Positions 1 to 7,977 of a stretch of 64,000 nt of DNA are shown here, piece by piece. Origin of the DNA: Paenibacillus sp. FSL H8-0537 (GTDB taxonomy: Bacteria; Bacillota; Bacilli; Paenibacillales; Paenibacillaceae); assembly GCF_038051995.1 (NCBI RefSeq), contig NZ_CP150290.1, positions 483,501-547,500 of the forward strand, read 5' to 3'. The notes beneath the pieces were generated by a model, which had not been told where the DNA came from, ran no database searches, and worked only from the letters and a program-made list of their open reading frames with translations. Within the stretch, counting starts at the first letter, position 1; each line of letters starts with the position of its first letter. The position numbers and the translations under genes were made by a program.

Positions 1-715
1 CAGCCAACTCAGCGACTTCTTCAGGAAATCCAGGGCGGCCAATTGGAATGCCCCCAAGCGAATCCATAAGCTGCTGGAGCGCACTTTCTCTGCTTCCTGT
101 TGCAGTTGCCATCCGATCAATCAACGCATCTGCTGCTTCAGTCTGAATAAAGCCAGGAGACAATGAATTAATGCGAATACCACGGGGAGAAAATTCATTA
201 GACAGCCCCTTGCTGTAATTAGCGAGAGCAGCTTTAGCTGCTGCATAAGCTAATGTAGTTTCATAAAGAGGCAATTTTCTTTGGATTGAGGTGAAGTGAA
301 GAATAACCCCTGATTTATTTTGCAACATGAGTGGAATTAAGCCGCGATCAAGCCTTACTGCGGCCAGAAGATTCCAATTTAATGCCTGCAGCCAATCTTC
401 ATCGCTAAGGGCAAGTGCGCCTCCTGGTGGAGTAGAGGATCCGCCAACACAATGGACAATAATATCAATACCACCAAGCTGTTCTTTCACTGCTGCAATC
501 AATTGCTCTACACCTTCAGGCGACGCCATATCGGCTTGAACAAATTTCACCGAAGCGGGCAAGTCAGCAGATACGGAACGGGCCGTTGTCAAGACAGTAG
601 CTCCGCTGCTTGCTAGCCTCTTCACAACAGCTTGCCCCATTCCTTTTGTACCACCAGTTACAAGCACTTTCTTGCCTTTAAATTCTGTTGCCGAGTACTC
701 AAATGTTCTGCCCAT
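1..715 (-). CDS. SDR family oxidoreductase, 3' end beyond the window
   Basis: Reading the minus strand from ATG at 715 gives a short-chain dehydrogenase/reductase. It has the TGGTKGMG nucleotide-binding loop near residue 20 (TGxxxGxG family motif), a central Ser in ILHFTS, and the catalytic YAAAK (YxxxK). This predicts an NAD(P)-dependent oxidoreductase of the FabG type with a Rossmann fold; the substrate cannot be told. The start at 715 is chosen because TAAGGAGGA lies 7 nt upstream; an in-frame ATG at 721 would overlap that site. The gene runs off the left edge, so the C-terminus is missing here. It is divergent from the LysR regulator at 821, the usual arrangement for a LysR regulator and its target. 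Confidence 0.9.
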   Translation of the reverse strand, partial: MGRTFEYSATEFKGKKVLVTGGTKGMGQAVVKRLASSGATVLTTARSVSADLPASVKFVQADMASPEGVEQLIAAVKEQLGGIDIIVHCVGGSSTPPGGALALSDEDWLQALNWNLLAAVRLDRGLIPLMLQNKSGVILHFTSIQRKLPLYETTLAYAAAKAALANYSKGLSNEFSPRGIRINSLSPGFIQTEAADALIDRMATATGSRESALQQLMDSLGGIPIGRPGFPEEVAELA

Positions 716-730
716 ATCCATTCCTCCTTA

Positions 731-804
731 TGATGAATAATAGTACACTTGATTCCTTTATAACGTCCAATCTATTATAATAATGAAAATGATGAATAAT
801 ATTA
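731..804. promoter_or_regulatory. Direct repeat in the SDR/LysR divergent promoter region
   Basis: The 15-mers at 731-745 and 790-804 are near-identical (TGATGAATAATAGTA and TGATGAATAATATTA, 14 of 15). They lie 59 bp apart in the only intergenic space between the divergent SDR and LysR genes. LysR regulators usually bind here, so these are candidate operator half-sites. That role is inference; the repeat itself is seen directly. Confidence 0.4.
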
Positions 805-820
805 ATATAAAGAAGGTCAT

Positions 821-1714
821 ATGATGGAGCTTACACAATTAGAGTATTTTATGACGGTTGCACGTTTAGAACACATGACGATGGCTTCAAAGACACTCGG
901 TATTACCCAGCCAGCGCTAAGTCATGCGATTGCCAAGCTTGAGAACGAAATCGGGGCTCCCTTGTTTGAGCGTAACGGGCGAAATTTGAAGCTTAACCGT
1001 AATGGCGCCATGTTTTCGAAATGGATCGGCAAAGCCTTGCATAACATTGAAAGCGGCGTAAAGGAAATCGAAGAATGGTCTAACCCGGATACGGGCGTTG
1101 TTACTCTGTCCTATCTCAATATCCTTGGTGTTGACTTAATCCCTCATTTAGTTAGACGCTATCAATTAGAATATCCCAAAATTCGCTTTGAATTGACACA
1201 AGGGAATCTTGGAGATATAGATGAACATTTAGAACAAGGATATTCGGATCTTATGATTACATCGAAGGAATCTACTTTAGACAATCATAAATGGTTGGTT
1301 ATTCAGAAGGTCCCATTGTATATTGTTGTATCCTCCCAGCATCATTTAGCGAATCGTTCAGCTTTGAGTTTGGCAGAGCTTTCGGGTGAACCATTCATTG
1401 GTTTGAAAAATAATTGCGGATTAAAAGCGACGATTATGTCGCGTTTCCAACATACTGGTTTTGTGCTTGATTCGGCGTATGAAGCCGAGGACTTAATCAC
1501 AGTTGCTGGCTTTGTTAAGTCCAATCTTGGTGTATCTGTCTTGCCTAAGACGATGGGATTTATGTTAAACGAACTTGTTTGGATTCCGATTACTGATGAT
1601 GGCTGGTATTGGGAAATAGGCTTAAAGTGGAGGGAGGATCGACATATTTCTCCGGCTGCCAAGCGGTTTATTGCATTTGTTGAAAATGGGCAGCGGCAGT
1701 CTGATTTGCTATAA
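821..1714 (+). CDS. LysR family transcriptional regulator
   Basis: 297 aa, the typical LysR length. The N-terminal winged helix-turn-helix (about residues 3-62) reads ELTQLEYFMTVARLEHMTMA then TLGITQPALSHAIAKLE, the classic LysR recognition helix region. The rest is a periplasmic-binding-protein-like effector domain (about 90-290). AGAAGG lies just upstream of the ATG; the second ATG at 824 is an equally possible start. It is divergent from the SDR gene, which is its likely target, with the effector being that enzyme's substrate or product. It converges on the AraC-type gene with only 28 nt between stops and no clear terminator. Confidence 0.93.
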   Translation: MMELTQLEYFMTVARLEHMTMASKTLGITQPALSHAIAKLENEIGAPLFERNGRNLKLNRNGAMFSKWIGKALHNIESGVKEIEEWSNPDTGVVTLSYLNILGVDLIPHLVRRYQLEYPKIRFELTQGNLGDIDEHLEQGYSDLMITSKESTLDNHKWLVIQKVPLYIVVSSQHHLANRSALSLAELSGEPFIGLKNNCGLKATIMSRFQHTGFVLDSAYEAEDLITVAGFVKSNLGVSVLPKTMGFMLNELVWIPITDDGWYWEIGLKWREDRHISPAAKRFIAFVENGQRQSDLL

Positions 1715-1742
1715 CTCAACACTTTTGCAGAAATTGGTTGGA

Positions 1743-2564
1743 TTACGCGTTTGATTTCCTATTGCTGCCGCTGGCGTATTGTTCGGGCGTGACGCCGATA
1801 ACGGCTTTAAAATCCTTAATAAAATGCGACTGGTCGTGGTAGCCAAGCTCAAGCGCCAGCTGCGTCCAATCGTGGCTGGGACTGCGGTCCAGCGTTTCAG
1901 CGGCATTTTGCAGCCGATACAGCTGAATGACCCATTTAGGCGAAACGCCGACATATTGGTCGAATAGACGCTGCAGCGTTCTTTTGTTGATATGAAAAGC
2001 CGCACATAGTTGGTCGACCTTCGTAACATCGCGCTGTGACATAATCCAATCGACCATTTGATTAATGAGCGTGACCGACTCATCCTGTACGGGCAGCTTC
2101 GGTTTAATGAAGCGCTCGGCGAGCTCGACCATTGCCGCTTCCCCTTCCTGTGACAGCAGCAGTTCCTCCATGGCTGGACCATCAACATCGAAAATTTCAC
2201 GAATGTCCAGCGGGCGATCAGCTAGTGAGGACACCGGCTGCTGCATAAAAGGATAGAAGCCGCCAGGGCGGAATTTTGCCCCGAAGACGCAGCCTTTGCC
2301 TTCTACAAGATAGCTATACTTCTGCTTGGCTGCACCGAAAATACCGCTTCTTCCCTGCTGAATAACGAGATTCACGCAAGGGTTAGGGACAACCTCCTGC
2401 AAATACTGCTTTTGCTCAGACAAGTCCCAGCTGACGATCCAGAAATGCTTGACGAAAAAAGCAATATCCTCGGAAGGCGCGTAACGCGTAAGCTGAAAAT
2501 TTTTCTCCCCCTCCTGCAAATGCAGAAGGCCCATGCTCGGTCGATGCATGCTTGCGCTCATCAT
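1743..2564 (-). CDS. AraC family transcriptional regulator with DUF6597-like N-terminus
   Basis: 273 aa from the ATG at 2564 (or 2561), chosen because GGAGGA lies 5-8 nt upstream; the open frame extends another 20 codons without a site. The C-terminal third is an AraC/XylS double helix-turn-helix: DQLCAAFHINKRTLQRLFDQ then LALELGYHDQSHFIKDFKAV and VTPEQY. The N-terminal 130 residues contain VVPNPCVNLVIQ and FGAKFRPGGF, typical of the DUF6597 module common in this AraC subgroup. The ligand is unknown. It is divergent from the SRPBCC gene at 2806, which is a plausible partner, as such regulators often sit beside AHSA1-type genes. Confidence 0.88.
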   Translation of the reverse strand: MMSASMHRPSMGLLHLQEGEKNFQLTRYAPSEDIAFFVKHFWIVSWDLSEQKQYLQEVVPNPCVNLVIQQGRSGIFGAAKQKYSYLVEGKGCVFGAKFRPGGFYPFMQQPVSSLADRPLDIREIFDVDGPAMEELLLSQEGEAAMVELAERFIKPKLPVQDESVTLINQMVDWIMSQRDVTKVDQLCAAFHINKRTLQRLFDQYVGVSPKWVIQLYRLQNAAETLDRSPSHDWTQLALELGYHDQSHFIKDFKAVIGVTPEQYASGSNRKSNA

Positions 2565-2664
2565 TAATTCCTCCGCTGTCCATAATCGTTGTCGCGTTTT
2601 TACAATACATGCTGCTGCTTGCACATTATAATAATTTTATCACAGCCAAGCATACTAGCAAGAT

Positions 2665-2764
2665 AAGGTGAAACGGCCGAAAGCCGTCCTCTGGCGGCGC
2701 GGCGCGTTTCATTCAGAGAAATATAGAGAAAGGATGGAAAATCATAACCTTCCCTATATTTTAA
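2665..2764 (+). repeat. Family I double-palindrome repeat, copy A
   Basis: A 100-bp element beginning AAGGTGAAACGGC. Its 5' half is a GC-rich inverted repeat bounded by GAAACG and CGTTTC. Its 3' half is an AT-rich inverted repeat (AATATAG ... CTATATT). Copies are at 16134-16222, 16513-16610 and 22687-22786. It ends 42 nt before the SRPBCC start and points towards it. No coding capacity is likely, although an open frame from 2668 runs through it into the SRPBCC gene. Confidence 0.85.
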
Positions 2765-2805
2765 GTAAAAGGCCAGTCCATTCACGATTGCGAAGGAGTG
2801 TAGGT

Positions 2806-3255
2806 ATGGATTTGAAATATGATTTTTATATGAATGCCGAGCCGGAGGAGGTATGGAATGCGTTCATGAAGCCGGAAAACACGCGCAAAATCTTTTTTGG
2901 CAGCACGCTGCATTCGACCTTTGAGCCAGGCGCCCGTTATGAATACATTGGCCCGAATGAGAAGGGCGAAGAGGTTGTGCATGTATACGGAACGGTGCTG
3001 GAATATAAGCAAAATGAGCTATTCAGCTGTACGGAGCACCCGGGACCCTCTTATCGTGAAAATCATGCGGAGCTGGAGACGCGGCTTACCCTGTCGCTTG
3101 AGAAGGTCGGCGGCTGCACGAAGCTGACGCTGGTGAATGATAAGTGGCCAGCAGACCACCCGTCGTATGAAAATACGAAGGCGAGCTGGTGGATGATTCT
3201 CAGCAATATTAAGACGCTGGCGGAGACGGGCAAGACGCTTGATTTTGGCTGGTAA
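2806..3255 (+). CDS. SRPBCC (AHSA1/START-like) domain protein
   Basis: 149 aa from ATG 2806, which has AAGGAG 7 nt upstream. A longer open frame from 2668 is rejected because its first 46 codons lie in a dispersed repeat. The sequence has the Aha1-C/polyketide-cyclase pattern: YDFYMNAEPEEVWNAFMKPE at the start, FEPGARYEY, then GTVLEYKQNELFSCTEHPG and TLSLEKVGGCTKLTLVND, with a C-terminal helix SWWMILSNIKTLAETGK. These proteins form a hydrophobic ligand-binding cavity; the ligand is unknown. A hairpin terminator follows. Confidence 0.87.
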   Translation: MDLKYDFYMNAEPEEVWNAFMKPENTRKIFFGSTLHSTFEPGARYEYIGPNEKGEEVVHVYGTVLEYKQNELFSCTEHPGPSYRENHAELETRLTLSLEKVGGCTKLTLVNDKWPADHPSYENTKASWWMILSNIKTLAETGKTLDFGW

Positions 3256-3267
3256 GCGCACAGACGT

Positions 3268-3302
3268 AAGAACCAGAGCCATAGGCGGCTTTGGTTCTTT
3301 GT
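3268..3302 (+). terminator. Terminator-like hairpin after the SRPBCC gene
   Basis: Inverted repeat AAGAACCAgAGCC / GGCtTTGGTTCTT followed by a weak T tract (TTTGTTG). It lies 12 nt after the stop. Confidence 0.6.
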
Positions 3303-3350
3303 TGCGATTTAAAGTAAGAATAACGAGTCAGCCTGGTTTGGCTAAACTTC

Positions 3351-3378
3351 TTTACAAACCCTAGGAACAAGCTAATAT
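3351..3378 (+). promoter_or_regulatory. Sigma-A-type promoter for the two-component/ABC operon
   Basis: TTTACA at 3351-3356 and TAATAT at 3373-3378 with a 16-bp spacer, 40 nt upstream of the response regulator ATG. Close to consensus; no operator is evident. Confidence 0.5.
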
Positions 3379-3417
3379 GGTTGTTATATACCTACAAGCG
3401 ATCAAGGGGATGGATTT

Positions 3418-4092
3418 ATGAGTGTAAAACTTTTATATATTGAGGATGACAAGGAAATTGGAGATTTCGTATGTGCCCATTTGAAGGAGCAGGGCTATGA
3501 GGTGTTGTGGCTGCTCAGCGGTGAACGGGCGCTGGAGGAGGCAGAGGGCTGTGGACTGGCGATTTTGGATGTGATGCTGCCGGGTCTGGATGGCTTTACG
3601 ATTGGGCAGAGGCTGAAAAAAAACGACCCGAGCCTGCCCATTTTAATGTTGTCCGCTCGGACGGCCATTGATGATAAGCTGCAGGGCCTGCAATTTGCTG
3701 ATGATTATTTGACCAAGCCTTTTCATCCTGATGAGCTGACGGCAAGGGTCGAGGTTCTTCTGCGCCGCTTTGCGAACGTTGCGGCTGAGCCGCTGGCGGT
3801 GAAGCATTGGCTCGTGTATGAGCAGGAGAATCGGATTGAAAATCGGGAGACCGGCGAAGAGCTGATTTTGACCGGCAAGCAGTTTCAAATTTTCTCCTAC
3901 CTTCTGCGGCATCTAGGGCAGATTATGACGAAGGAGCAAATTTATGAGGGTGTATGGGGCGAGGCTTACCTGGAAGGGGACAAGACGCTGATGGTACATA
4001 TCCGTTATTTGCGTGAGAAGCTGGAGAAGGACCCGGCCCATCCCGAAATCATTGAGACGGTGCGGGGTATCGGTTACCGGGTGAAGCCGTGA
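3418..4092 (+). CDS. OmpR/PhoB family response regulator
   Basis: 224 aa. The receiver domain (1-120) has the acidic pair EDD near residue 10, the phospho-acceptor Asp51 in LAILDVMLPG, and the KPF lysine motif in DDYLTKPF. The C-terminal winged helix (about 130-224) ends with VHIRYLREKLEKDP and VRGIGYRV, typical of OmpR-type DNA-binding domains. The usual GADDY is FADDY here, a minor change. AAGGGG lies upstream of ATG 3418. Its stop overlaps the GTG start of the kinase, so the pair is translationally coupled. It probably controls the ABC transporter operon downstream. Confidence 0.95.
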   Translation: MSVKLLYIEDDKEIGDFVCAHLKEQGYEVLWLLSGERALEEAEGCGLAILDVMLPGLDGFTIGQRLKKNDPSLPILMLSARTAIDDKLQGLQFADDYLTKPFHPDELTARVEVLLRRFANVAAEPLAVKHWLVYEQENRIENRETGEELILTGKQFQIFSYLLRHLGQIMTKEQIYEGVWGEAYLEGDKTLMVHIRYLREKLEKDPAHPEIIETVRGIGYRVKP

Positions 4093-5516
4093 AGCGGGAT
4101 AAGAAGGAGCAGCGGACACACAAAGGTGGCCGTTTTTTTCAATCGCTGCAATCCAAATATTTGCTCATTATATTATCGGCGTTTCTGTTCGTGCCGATCG
4201 TGTTTCCAGTCGCAACGATTTTGTATTATTTGCTGGGAGTTGCGGTTCAACAGCAGGACATGCAGGTGCTTAAATACGGCAACACCAGCCAGATTGAGCT
4301 AATGTTTCATCAGCAGGCGGCTGAGCTCTCCGGCGCATCCAACCTGCACATCAATGACACGCTGCATAAGCTGCGGGAGCGTTATCCGGATGCTTCCTTT
4401 TTTTGGGTCGATGGGAATGGAAAGACCAAGCTGGAGCTTGGCGGGCAGGTCGGACTGCCGGTAATTTGGTCGAATGAGGATAGCATCCAGTTTATGAAGG
4501 AATATACCGGCTCGGATACGTTTACGGTTGTTGCCTTTATTGGCGATAAGCCGCTTGGCCAAGGCTTTATGGCGATGCAATTGCCGCGTTCGCTTGTGCA
4601 AAGCAATACGCCGCTCATTTCCGGAGCCCCTTTTTATATTCTTTTTCTCATCCTGGTGTTCCTGTTCTTCGTGGCTTTATCGCTGTTGTTCTTCCGCCAT
4701 ATTCGCACGCGTCTGCTGCGTTTGCAGGCCGCTATGACGAGGCGGGGAGAAGAAGGGCTTCCGCTTCCGGTGGAGGTGAATAAGCACGATGAGATTGGAC
4801 AGCTCGAAATCGCTTTTAATGAAATGATTTTGCAGCTTAGAGCGGGCAGGCAGCGGGAACGCGAAGAGGAGGAACTGCGCAAGGAGCTGATTGCGAATTT
4901 ATCGCATGATCTTCGTACGCCGATGACGGTGATGGGCGGTCAGCTGTATACGCTGCACAAGGAGCCGCTGAGTCAATCAGGACGCGAAACGGTGAAGCAG
5001 CTGGAACATAAAATCGATACGGTCAGCAGCCTGATCGAAAATCTGCTCTCGTATACGCTGATGACCAGCGGACGCTATCCGCTGGAGCTGGCACCGCAGG
5101 ATGTGCTGCGGCTTGTCAGGGAAAGCGCAGCTTCCTGGTATCCGCTCTGGGAGCGCGAAGGACTGGCGGCGGATATTGAATTGCCCGAGCAGCCGCTTGT
5201 TTGGAGCGTGGACAAGGAAGGCTTCCGTCGCATTTTGGATAACCTGTTCCAAAATGCCGTGCGCCATGCCGCGGAAGGCGGCTACATTGGCGTTGCCGTG
5301 ATTCAGCATGGCGAGCATTCGGCACTCGTCATTTCGGATCGGGGGCCCGGCACCCAGTCGGCCTCGAAGGAAAAAGGAGCAGGCATCGGCCTTGCGATTG
5401 TTCATTATTTGGTCCGCGAGATGGGGCTGGCGTGGCATATCGACAGCTCGGCTGCTGGCACGCGTATTCTGATCTACCCGGAAGCGGCGGCGGGTTATTT
5501 TTTAAACAAAATTTAA
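4089..5516 (+). CDS. Membrane sensor histidine kinase
   Basis: 475 aa with a GTG start overlapping the regulator's stop by 4 nt. Two membrane segments (about 22-50 and 178-203) flank an extracellular sensor of about 125 residues; a HAMP linker follows. The dimerisation/phospho-acceptor box NLSHDLRTPM carries His273. The ATPase domain has the N-box LDNLFQNAVRHA, DRGPG and GAGIGLAIVHYL. The kinase should phosphorylate the OmpR-type regulator just upstream. The ABC transporter next to it suggests sensing of a peptide antibiotic or envelope stress; that is inferred from context. Confidence 0.94.
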   Translation: MKRDKKEQRTHKGGRFFQSLQSKYLLIILSAFLFVPIVFPVATILYYLLGVAVQQQDMQVLKYGNTSQIELMFHQQAAELSGASNLHINDTLHKLRERYPDASFFWVDGNGKTKLELGGQVGLPVIWSNEDSIQFMKEYTGSDTFTVVAFIGDKPLGQGFMAMQLPRSLVQSNTPLISGAPFYILFLILVFLFFVALSLLFFRHIRTRLLRLQAAMTRRGEEGLPLPVEVNKHDEIGQLEIAFNEMILQLRAGRQREREEEELRKELIANLSHDLRTPMTVMGGQLYTLHKEPLSQSGRETVKQLEHKIDTVSSLIENLLSYTLMTSGRYPLELAPQDVLRLVRESAASWYPLWEREGLAADIELPEQPLVWSVDKEGFRRILDNLFQNAVRHAAEGGYIGVAVIQHGEHSALVISDRGPGTQSASKEKGAGIGLAIVHYLVREMGLAWHIDSSAAGTRILIYPEAAAGYFLNKI

Positions 5517-5575
5517 ACAAAGCAGGTCTATGGTTTTAACCTTGATGCGTTATTCTAGCTTTCGAGGTGATAGAC

Positions 5576-6490
5576 ATGAACGAGTGGGTCATAGAAACGA
5601 AGGGACTTAGTAAAAAATATAAAGGGCGCTACGCCGTATCGGGTCTGAATTTGCGAATTGCCAAAGGCGACATTTATGGCTTCCTTGGGCCCAATGGCGC
5701 GGGAAAAACGACGACCATCCGCATGCTGCTTGGGCTGATTAAGCCGTCCAGCGGCAGTGTGCATATTTTCGGCAAAGCGCTGCAAAAGGAACGGCTGGCG
5801 ATACTTCGCAAAATTGGCTCGCTGGTGGAGTACCCGTCCTATTACGGGCATTTAACAGCAATCGATAATTTGGAGGCGATTCGCCGAATTATTGATGCTC
5901 CAAAGACGAGAATTTCCGAGGTGCTGGACATCGTTGGTTTAACGAAGGAAGCCCGGCGGCCCGTAAAGGGCTATTCGCTCGGCATGAAGCAGCGTCTTGG
6001 CATCGCCAGCGCATTGCTGGGCAATCCGGAGCTGCTAATATTGGATGAGCCAACGAATGGCCTCGACCCATCCGGCATTTTGGAAATTCGCGAGCTGATT
6101 AAGCGCATGCCGCAGCAGCATGGCATTACGGTGCTCATCTCCAGCCATTTGCTGAGCGAGGTTGAACAAATGGCTAGAACGGTGGGCATTGTCCGCCAAG
6201 GGGAGCTTGTTTTTCAGGATACGATTCAAAATTTGCAGCAGCAGGCACAAGGCTCGATTGTACTGCGGGTATCCGACCCGCAAGCGGCGCTGCTCACCTT
6301 GTATGAGCAGGGCTTGGACGCTGTCAGAGAGGGCTCGCTCATTACACTGGAAGGAGTTAGTGATGCTGCTGCGGCGCAGATGGTCAACCAATTAGTAGCG
6401 CGCAAGCATGAAGTGTACCGCATCGAGGAAAAGAGAAAGTCGCTGGAGGACCTTTTCCTGCAAATTGTTGGGGAAGGGGGACAGAGGTGA
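5576..6490 (+). CDS. ABC transporter ATP-binding protein, BcrA/LanF type
   Basis: 304 aa. The start ATG 5576 is chosen because GAGGTG lies 6 nt upstream; a GTG at 5567 is part of that site. The ATPase has Walker A GPNGAGKT (38-45), signature YSLGMKQRLGIASALLG and Walker B LLILDEPTNGLDPSG. The spacing and the C-terminal 80 residues fit the bacitracin/lantibiotic-protection group (BcrA, EpiF/MutF). With the two permeases downstream it forms a three-component exporter. The 3' end overlaps the first permease start, so the genes are coupled. Confidence 0.92.
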   Translation: MNEWVIETKGLSKKYKGRYAVSGLNLRIAKGDIYGFLGPNGAGKTTTIRMLLGLIKPSSGSVHIFGKALQKERLAILRKIGSLVEYPSYYGHLTAIDNLEAIRRIIDAPKTRISEVLDIVGLTKEARRPVKGYSLGMKQRLGIASALLGNPELLILDEPTNGLDPSGILEIRELIKRMPQQHGITVLISSHLLSEVEQMARTVGIVRQGELVFQDTIQNLQQQAQGSIVLRVSDPQAALLTLYEQGLDAVREGSLITLEGVSDAAAAQMVNQLVARKHEVYRIEEKRKSLEDLFLQIVGEGGQR

Positions 6491-7209
6491 TGGGCATGCT
6501 TTTCAGGGCACTATCTGCCGATTTATTGAAAATACGTCGTAAAGGGCTTTGGGCGCTCGTTATAATTGCTCCTTTTGGCGTTGTATTGCTGCAAGCTGTC
6601 AATTTTGGGCTTCGTTATGACTATTTGGTGAAGCAATATACCGAAGATTTATGGGGCGGCCTGCTGCATAACATCTTCATGTTTGTACCAATATCACTGT
6701 TTCTCGGCTGTGTGCTTGTCAGCTCGCTGCTGGCGAATGTGGAGCATGGCACAGGCTCATGGAAGCAGCTGCTGGCGCTGCCTATATCAAGGCTGACGGT
6801 GTTTTCTGCGAAATTTGCGCTGAGCGCGATTTTGCTGGCATGCTCCTGCCTGCTGCTTGCCGTGTTCTCTGTCGCTTTAGGTGTGCTGCTTGGCTTCGGC
6901 TGGCACTTTCCGCTGACAGAGGTGCTGCGGCTAAGCTTCTATCCTTATGCAGGTGCGCTGCCCATGCTTGCATGCATGTTATGGCTCTGCATGACCTTTC
7001 GCAATCAGGGCTTCTCCATTTCCGCCGGGATCGTTACTGCGATAGCTTCCTTGTATCTTCCGGCAAAATATACGTGGCTGCCGCTGAATTGGCCGCTGCT
7101 CGCCTTCAGAGGCGAGCAGGGAGAGCTTTATATCGGCGCAGGAATATTGACCGGGCTCGTTATTTTTTCACTGGGCTCTGTCCATTTTGGCCGAAGGGAT
7201 GTGGTCTAA
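6490..7209 (+). CDS. ABC-2 type permease, lantibiotic-immunity (LanE/LanG) type
   Basis: 239 aa with about six hydrophobic segments. ATG 6490 overlaps the ATPase stop (TGATG); AAGGGGG lies 9 nt upstream. GTG 6487 and ATG 6496 are alternatives. The cytoplasmic motif GSWKQLLALPISR is characteristic of MutE/EpiE-type permeases and is shared with the next gene (GGWKQLLALPISRK), showing that the two are paralogous. It would form the membrane channel with the next permease and the upstream ATPase. Expected role: removal of a peptide antibiotic from the membrane. Confidence 0.88.
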   Translation: MGMLFRALSADLLKIRRKGLWALVIIAPFGVVLLQAVNFGLRYDYLVKQYTEDLWGGLLHNIFMFVPISLFLGCVLVSSLLANVEHGTGSWKQLLALPISRLTVFSAKFALSAILLACSCLLLAVFSVALGVLLGFGWHFPLTEVLRLSFYPYAGALPMLACMLWLCMTFRNQGFSISAGIVTAIASLYLPAKYTWLPLNWPLLAFRGEQGELYIGAGILTGLVIFSLGSVHFGRRDVV

Positions 7210-7210
7210 A

Positions 7211-7948
7211 ATGGCTGCATTCATAAGGCTGCTGGCTTCCGAGCGGCTTAAGCTATCCCGTTCCTTCATCTGGCTGCTCGTTCCCATTAGTCCACTGCTG
7301 GCTCTTTTTCTAGGCGTTCTCTCTAATTCAATAGAGGGCACGCCTGCCGAGCAATATGAAGGCTTATATTCATCCATGGCGTTGTTTCATGCGGTGCTGC
7401 TTTTGCCGATTTTGACAGGCGTCTTTGCGGCTTTCGTTTGCCGCTACGAGCATGCAGGGGGAGGCTGGAAGCAGCTGCTGGCGCTGCCAATATCGCGTAA
7501 ATCGCTGTATTTCGCCAAGTTCTGGCTCGTTTCCGAGCTGCTCATCGGTGTGCAGCTGCTTTTCTTGGCAGCGGTGCTCATTACAGGTGCTGCCCGCGGA
7601 CTCCATGAAATCCCTTGGCATTTCATGCTGCTGGGCTTGCTGGGAGGTTGGCTCGCTTGCTTGCCATTAGCAGCGCTTCAGCTGTGGGCATCCACCAGCT
7701 GGAGCAGTTTTGCAGCGCCGCTAACGATTAACGTCATGTTGACGCTGCCGAATATATTAGTTATCAACTCAGCGGAGTATGGTCCCTTTTATCCTTGGGC
7801 GCAGCCGACGATTGCAATGCTGGCGCTGGGCTCCGAAAATTACGGTGCCTTCACTGTACCTACAATGAACTTGTTTATGACGATTATAGGCAGCTTGCTT
7901 TTATTTTTTATTGGGGGCCTGCTCTATTTTCGAGCTAAAGAAATATAA
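7211..7948 (+). CDS. ABC-2 type permease, paralogue of the preceding permease
   Basis: 245 aa from ATG 7211; an in-frame ATG at 7199 abuts GAAGGG and would overlap the previous gene. The N-terminus MAAFIRLLASERLKLSRS followed by a membrane segment matches the layout of the upstream paralogue, and the shared WKQLLALPISR motif is near residue 91. About six membrane segments are visible. It is the last gene of the regulator-kinase-ATPase-permease-permease operon and converges on the MFS gene. Confidence 0.88.
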   Translation: MAAFIRLLASERLKLSRSFIWLLVPISPLLALFLGVLSNSIEGTPAEQYEGLYSSMALFHAVLLLPILTGVFAAFVCRYEHAGGGWKQLLALPISRKSLYFAKFWLVSELLIGVQLLFLAAVLITGAARGLHEIPWHFMLLGLLGGWLACLPLAALQLWASTSWSSFAAPLTINVMLTLPNILVINSAEYGPFYPWAQPTIAMLALGSENYGAFTVPTMNLFMTIIGSLLLFFIGGLLYFRAKEI

Positions 7949-7977
7949 TAACAGACAACAGCCCATGCAGCTCGGCC

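Noticed and set aside
2668-2805. N-terminal extension of the SRPBCC gene from GTG 2668
   Set aside because: The 46 extra codons lie within family I repeat copy A, lack a ribosome binding site, and the ATG at 2806 has a good one.
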